From contig NZ_CP069620.1 of the NCBI RefSeq assembly GCF_026109735.1, forward strand, positions 868,001 through 932,000: a stretch of DNA of 64,000 nt, given 5' to 3'. Below, in pieces: positions 60,442 to 64,000 of the stretch (its first letter is position 1; every line of letters begins with the position of its first letter). Source of the stretch: Salinimicrobium tongyeongense (GTDB lineage: Bacteria; Bacteroidota; Bacteroidia; Flavobacteriales; Flavobacteriaceae). A model generated the notes under the pieces. The model saw only the letters and a list, made by a program, of their open reading frames with translations, was not told the origin of the DNA and did no database searches. The position numbers and the translations under genes were made by a program.

Positions 60442-63400
60442 TATTTAGTTAAGTACAACCATCCGTCTTTATCCAGGTTCTTTCCGTCTAGGTAGATCTG
60501 GAAATAATAGGAGCCTTCGGGCAGTGCATCGCCGTTGTACGTACCGTCCCATTCATTCTGGTAAGCCGACTGTCTAAAGATCTCTTTGCCCCAGCGGTTG
60601 TAAATGATCACAAGGGAATTGGAATGATTCTCAATATTTACCACCCTCCAGGTGTCGTTAATACCGTCACCGTTTGGCGTCATGGCTTCAGAAGCAAGGA
60701 TCTCAACCGTATCACAGGCATCACCTTTTCCGTCTTTATCGATGTCTTCCTGACCAGGATTGTAAGCCAGCGGACAGTTGTCACCTTCATCTAGAATTCC
60801 GTCGCCGTCATCGTCTGGGTCAATGATATCTCCCAGGCCATCGCCATCGGTATCTGTCTGATCGGGGTTTGGAACTAAGGGTGCATTGTCAGCATCATCA
60901 GGAATACCATCATTGTCATCGTCATCATCACAGTTGTCTTTCATGCCGTCGGAATCATTGTCTCCAAAGCTGTTTCGAACCTCTACAATGGCTTCGGCAG
61001 TTCCAACATTTCCGCTGTGATCGGTAACACTAAGCAAGACGAAGTTCATCCCTTCATTGTCACATCCAAAGCTGGTCACATCCAGGCTCATGGAAGCAAT
61101 TCCGCAGTTATCAAACACCTCATCATAGACATCTTCGGCCATGATACTGGCCAGGCCATTTTCGTCAAGCTCTAGCACGATGTCTTTCGCAATCACCACG
61201 GGAGCGGTTTCATCAAGAATGGTCACCGTTGCCACGCTGGCGGTGATATTGCCGTTCACATCGGTTACCGTCACCGTCACATCTTTTGTGGCACCGGTTG
61301 CACAGTCAAAGCGGGTCTCACCTAACGTAATGCTGCCAACAGCGCAGTTATCGGTAGCACTTTCCACCACATCTTCAGTGGTGATAGTCACCTTCCCGTC
61401 ATCATCAAGCTGTACGCTAATGTTTTTGACCACAACTACAGGAGCAATGTTGTCTTCAACAGTCACAACTGCTTCGGAAGAAGCTGTATTTCCATTGTTG
61501 TCTTCAACACTAAGCACCACAGTGTTCTCTCCAACATTTGAGCAGTCAAAAATGGCATTATCAAGAGACATTTCTGAAATTCCGCAGGCATCTGAAGAGC
61601 CGTTGTCGATCATCGCCGGAGTGATGGTCGCGTTTCCTTCAGCATCAAGCTGCACGCTGATGTTTTGGGTTACCACAACCGGAGCTACATTATCTTCGAC
61701 AGTTACAACTGCTTCGGAAGAAGCCCTATTGCCATTGTTGTCTTCAACACTAAGCACCACCGTATTCTCCCCGACATTAGAGCAGTCAAAAGTGTCATTA
61801 TCAAGAGTCATTTCTGAAATTCCGCAGGCATCTGATGAACCGTTGTCGATCATTTCAGGAGTGATTGTTGCATTTCCTGAGGCATCAAGCTGTACAGTGA
61901 TGTTTTGGGTCAGCACCACAGGAGCTACTTTATCTTCAATAGTTACAACTGCTTCGGAAGAAGCTGTATTTCCATTATTGTCTTCAACTGTTAGAACTAC
62001 AGTATTCTCCCCGACATTTGAGCAGTCAAAAGTGGCATTATCAAGGGACATTTCTGAAATTCCACAGGCATCTGATGAACCGTTGTCGATCATTTCAGGA
62101 GTGATAGTTGCATTTCCTGAGGCATCAAGCTGTACAGTGATGTTTTGGGTCAGCACCACAGGAGCTACTTTATCTTCAACAGTTACAACTGCTTCGGAAG
62201 AAGCTGTATTTCCATTATTGTCTTCAACTGTTAGAACTACAGTATTCTCCCCGACATTTGAGCAGTCAAAAGTGGCAATATCAAGAGACATTTCTGAAAT
62301 TCCGCAGGCATCTGATGAACCGTTGTCGATATCTTCAGGAGTGATGGCCCCGTTTCCTTCAGCATCAAGCTGCACGGTGATGTTTTGAGTGACCACAACC
62401 GGAGCTACGTTATCTTCAACAGTCACAACTGCTTCGGAAGAAGCTGTATTTCCATTGTTGTCTTCAACGGTAAGCACTACAGTATTCTCCCCAACATTTG
62501 AGCAGTCAAAAGTGGCAATATCAAGGGACATTTCTGAAATTCCGCAGGCATCAGATGAACCGTTGTCGATCATTTCCGGAGTGATGGTCGCGTTTCCTTC
62601 AGCATCCAATTGCACGGTGATGTTTTGAGTGACCACAACCGGAGCAACATTATCTTCTACAGTTACTATAGCTTCCGCAGAAGTTGTGTTTCCGTTATTA
62701 TCTTCAACAGTAAGCACTACCGTATTCTCTCCAACATTTGAGCAGTCAAAAATGGCATTATCCAGAGTCATTTCTGAAATCCCGCAGGCATCGGCAGAGC
62801 CGTTATCGATCATCGCCGGAGTGATGGTTGCGTTTCCTTCAGCATCAAGTTGAACTGTGATCTCTTGGGTAATTACCACCGGCGCAACATTGTCTTCAAC
62901 AGTGACTATGGCTTCAGAAGAACTGATGTTCCCATTGTTGTCTTCAACAGTAAGCGTTACCGTATTCTCCCCAACATGAGAGCAGTCAAAAGTGGCATTA
63001 TCCAAAGTCATTTCTGAAATTCCGCAGGCATCGGATGAACCGTTGTCGATATCTTCAGGAGTGATGGTCGCATTTCCTTCAGCATCAAGCTGCACGGTGA
63101 TGTTTTGGGTCAGCACCACAGGAGCTACTTTATCTTCAACAGTTACAACTGCTTCGGAAGAAGCTGTATTTCCATTGTTGTCTTCAACTGTTAGAACTAC
63201 AGTATTCTCCCCGACATTTGAGCAGTCAAAAGTGGCAATATCAAGAGACATTTCTGAAATTCCGCAGGCATCTGATGAACCGTTGTCGATATCTTCAGGA
63301 GTGATGGCCGCGTTTCCTTCAGCATCAAGCTGCACGCTGATGTTTTGAGTGACGACAACAGGTGCAACGTTGTCTTCAACAGTTACAACTGCTTCGGAAG

Positions 63401-64000
63401 AAGCCGTATTTCCATTGTTGTCTTCTAGAGTAAGCACTACCATGTTCTCCCCGACATTTGAGCAGTCAAAAATGGCATTATCAAGCGTCATTTCTGAAAT
63501 TCCGCAGGCATCTGAAGAACCGTTGTCAATCATCGTCGGAGTGATGGTTGCGTTTCCTTCAGCATCCAATTGCACGGTGATGTTTTGAGTGACGACAACC
63601 GGAGTAACATTGTCTTCAACAGTCACGGTTGCTTCAGAAGAAGCCGTATTTCCATTGTTATCTTCAACGATAAGTACCACCGTGTTCTCCCCCACATTTG
63701 AGCAGTCAAAAGTGGCAATATCAAGCGTCATTTCTGAAATCCCACAGGCATCTGATGAACCGTTGTCGATATCTTCAGGAGTTATGGTTGCGTTTCCTTC
63801 AGCATCAAGCTGCAAGGTGATGTTTTGGGTCAGCACCACAGGAGCTACTTTATCTTCAACAGTTACAACTGCTTCGGAAGAAGCTGTATTTCCATTATTG
63901 TCTTCAACTGTTAGAACTACAGTATTCTCCCCGACATTTGAGCAGTCAAAAGTGGCAATATCAAGAGACATTTCTGAAATTCCGCAGGCATCGGAAGAAC
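60441..64000 (-). CDS. Giant T9SS type B repeat adhesin (5' end outside window)
   Basis: The open frame runs through the right edge. The C-terminus is a gliding-motility-associated (CHU_C, type B) sorting domain: [20 protein letters not shown] and [25 protein letters not shown]. Before it lies a calcium-binding TSP3 stretch rich in DxDxDG (near 60720-60960), two diverged HYR-like Ig modules (60960-61430), then 80-residue units (240 bp) that recur exactly in phase from about 61430 to 64000. Each unit has VAPVV(V/L)[29 protein letters not shown] and [13 protein letters not shown]. It is surface-exposed, probably for adhesion or gliding. SprF follows at once. Confidence 0.92.
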   Translation of the reverse strand, partial: SSDACGISEMSLDIATFDCSNVGENTVVLTVEDNNGNTASSEAVVTVEDKVAPVVLTQNITLQLDAEGNATITPEDIDNGSSDACGISEMTLDIATFDCSNVGENTVVLIVEDNNGNTASSEATVTVEDNVTPVVVTQNITVQLDAEGNATITPTMIDNGSSDACGISEMTLDNAIFDCSNVGENMVVLTLEDNNGNTASSEAVVTVEDNVAPVVVTQNISVQLDAEGNAAITPEDIDNGSSDACGISEMSLDIATFDCSNVGENTVVLTVEDNNGNTASSEAVVTVEDKVAPVVLTQNITVQLDAEGNATITPEDIDNGSSDACGISEMTLDNATFDCSHVGENTVTLTVEDNNGNISSSEAIVTVEDNVAPVVITQEITVQLDAEGNATITPAMIDNGSADACGISEMTLDNAIFDCSNVGENTVVLTVEDNNGNTTSAEAIVTVEDNVAPVVVTQNITVQLDAEGNATITPEMIDNGSSDACGISEMSLDIATFDCSNVGENTVVLTVEDNNGNTASSEAVVTVEDNVAPVVVTQNITVQLDAEGNGAITPEDIDNGSSDACGISEMSLDIATFDCSNVGENTVVLTVEDNNGNTASSEAVVTVEDKVAPVVLTQNITVQLDASGNATITPEMIDNGSSDACGISEMSLDNATFDCSNVGENTVVLTVEDNNGNTASSEAVVTIEDKVAPVVLTQNITVQLDASGNATITPEMIDNGSSDACGISEMTLDNDTFDCSNVGENTVVLSVEDNNGNRASSEAVVTVEDNVAPVVVTQNISVQLDAEGNATITPAMIDNGSSDACGISEMSLDNAIFDCSNVGENTVVLSVEDNNGNTASSEAVVTVEDNIAPVVVVKNISVQLDDDGKVTITTEDVVESATDNCAVGSITLGETRFDCATGATKDVTVTVTDVNGNITASVATVTILDETAPVVIAKDIVLELDENGLASIMAEDVYDEVFDNCGIASMSLDVTSFGCDNEGMNFVLLSVTDHSGNVGTAEAIVEVRNSFGDNDSDGMKDNCDDDDDNDGIPDDADNAPLVPNPDQTDTDGDGLGDIIDPDDDGDGILDEGDNCPLAYNPGQEDIDKDGKGDACDTVEILASEAMTPNGDGINDTWRVVNIENHSNSLVIIYNRWGKEIFRQSAYQNEWDGTYNGDALPEGSYYFQIYLDGKNLDKDGWLYLTK
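61430..64000 (-). repeat. 240-bp tandem repeat array (about 10.7 copies visible)
   Basis: The marker TTCAACAGT or close variants recurs at 240-bp steps (about 61450, 61690, 61930 and so on to 63850). Unit length is constant and copies are very similar, with some adjacent ones almost identical. The array continues past the edge. Confidence 0.95.

Noticed and set aside
61540-63480. TCAAAAATGGCATTATC words in the adhesin repeats as palindrome copies
   Set aside because: They come from the repeat codons for N-A-I-F-D and match only one half of the palindrome.
61141-63588. Long plus-strand frames opposite the adhesin repeats
   Set aside because: Their length comes from the repeat codon pattern on the coding strand; composition is Ser/Thr-rich with no start context.
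61430-64000. Possible CRISPR-like array because of regular repeats
   Set aside because: The unit is 240 bp, fully coding, and has no unique spacers.

Overview
The window looks like a chromosomal segment of a marine-type flavobacterium (Bacteroidota, Flavobacteriaceae). The evidence is an AT-rich genome, A/T-rich gene starts without Shine-Dalgarno sites, TAnnTTTG-type promoters, a PorP/SprF protein beside a repeat adhesin with a type IX secretion (T9SS) type B C-terminus, TonB-dependent receptors, a class II (B12-dependent) ribonucleotide reductase, and a tmRNA tag ending NNYALAA. Function calls rest on family motifs read by eye; no database search was run.

Layout. 1-5.9 kb is a translation block on the minus strand: rpsU, xerC, hpf, then tRNA-Thr(UGU), Tyr, Gly, Thr(GGU), tuf, tRNA-Trp, secE, nusG, rplK and rplA, the last cut by the window edge. 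6-39.6 kb is core metabolism and envelope: an acyl-CoA dehydrogenase, a helix-hairpin-helix membrane protein, an AGCS symporter with an unusual periplasmic N-terminus, DUF2851 and PspC proteins, an SGNH hydrolase, a PLP beta-synthase, a LolC/E-like permease, a NamZ-type muramidase, an amidohydrolase, a PiT-like transporter, a plug-less outer-membrane barrel with a 1006-residue TPR partner, FtsE, a small toxin-antitoxin pair, typA, kdsA, nrdJ, a mechanosensitive channel, an EEP phosphatase and an LKR/AlaDH-like oxidoreductase.

40.0-47.5 kb holds ssrA (tmRNA) and a 7.0-kb integrative element inserted at its 3' end. A 13-bp direct repeat bounds the element. It encodes an Arm-DNA-binding tyrosine integrase, an excisionase-like HTH protein, a small HTH protein, a DUF3987 helicase-like protein, a zinc-finger/Toprim-like primase protein, two small proteins and one unrecognised 343-residue protein. 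No relaxase, capsid or portal gene is visible, so it resembles a phage satellite or minimal integrative replicon. Its ends carry matching arm-site-like repeats, a substitute ssrA terminator, a candidate small RNA and an inverted 17-nt copy of tmRNA sequence.

47.6-64 kb is envelope and transport. It has a MocR-type regulator that lacks the PLP lysine, divergent from a BtuB-like TonB receptor. A TetR - ABC - HlyD - TolC export operon follows, whose ABC ATPase domain is degenerate. Next come a lipoprotein, a deletion scar that joins a truncated response regulator to a truncated AGCS symporter, a PorP/SprF protein, and a giant adhesin with exact 240-bp tandem repeats that runs off the right edge.

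Signals not explained by genes include a dispersed 19-bp palindrome (TCAAAAATGNCATTTTTGA), found perfect three times and near-perfect several more times in both coding and intergenic DNA, and a 13-nt perfect Shine-Dalgarno on rpsU, striking in a phylum that mostly lacks them.
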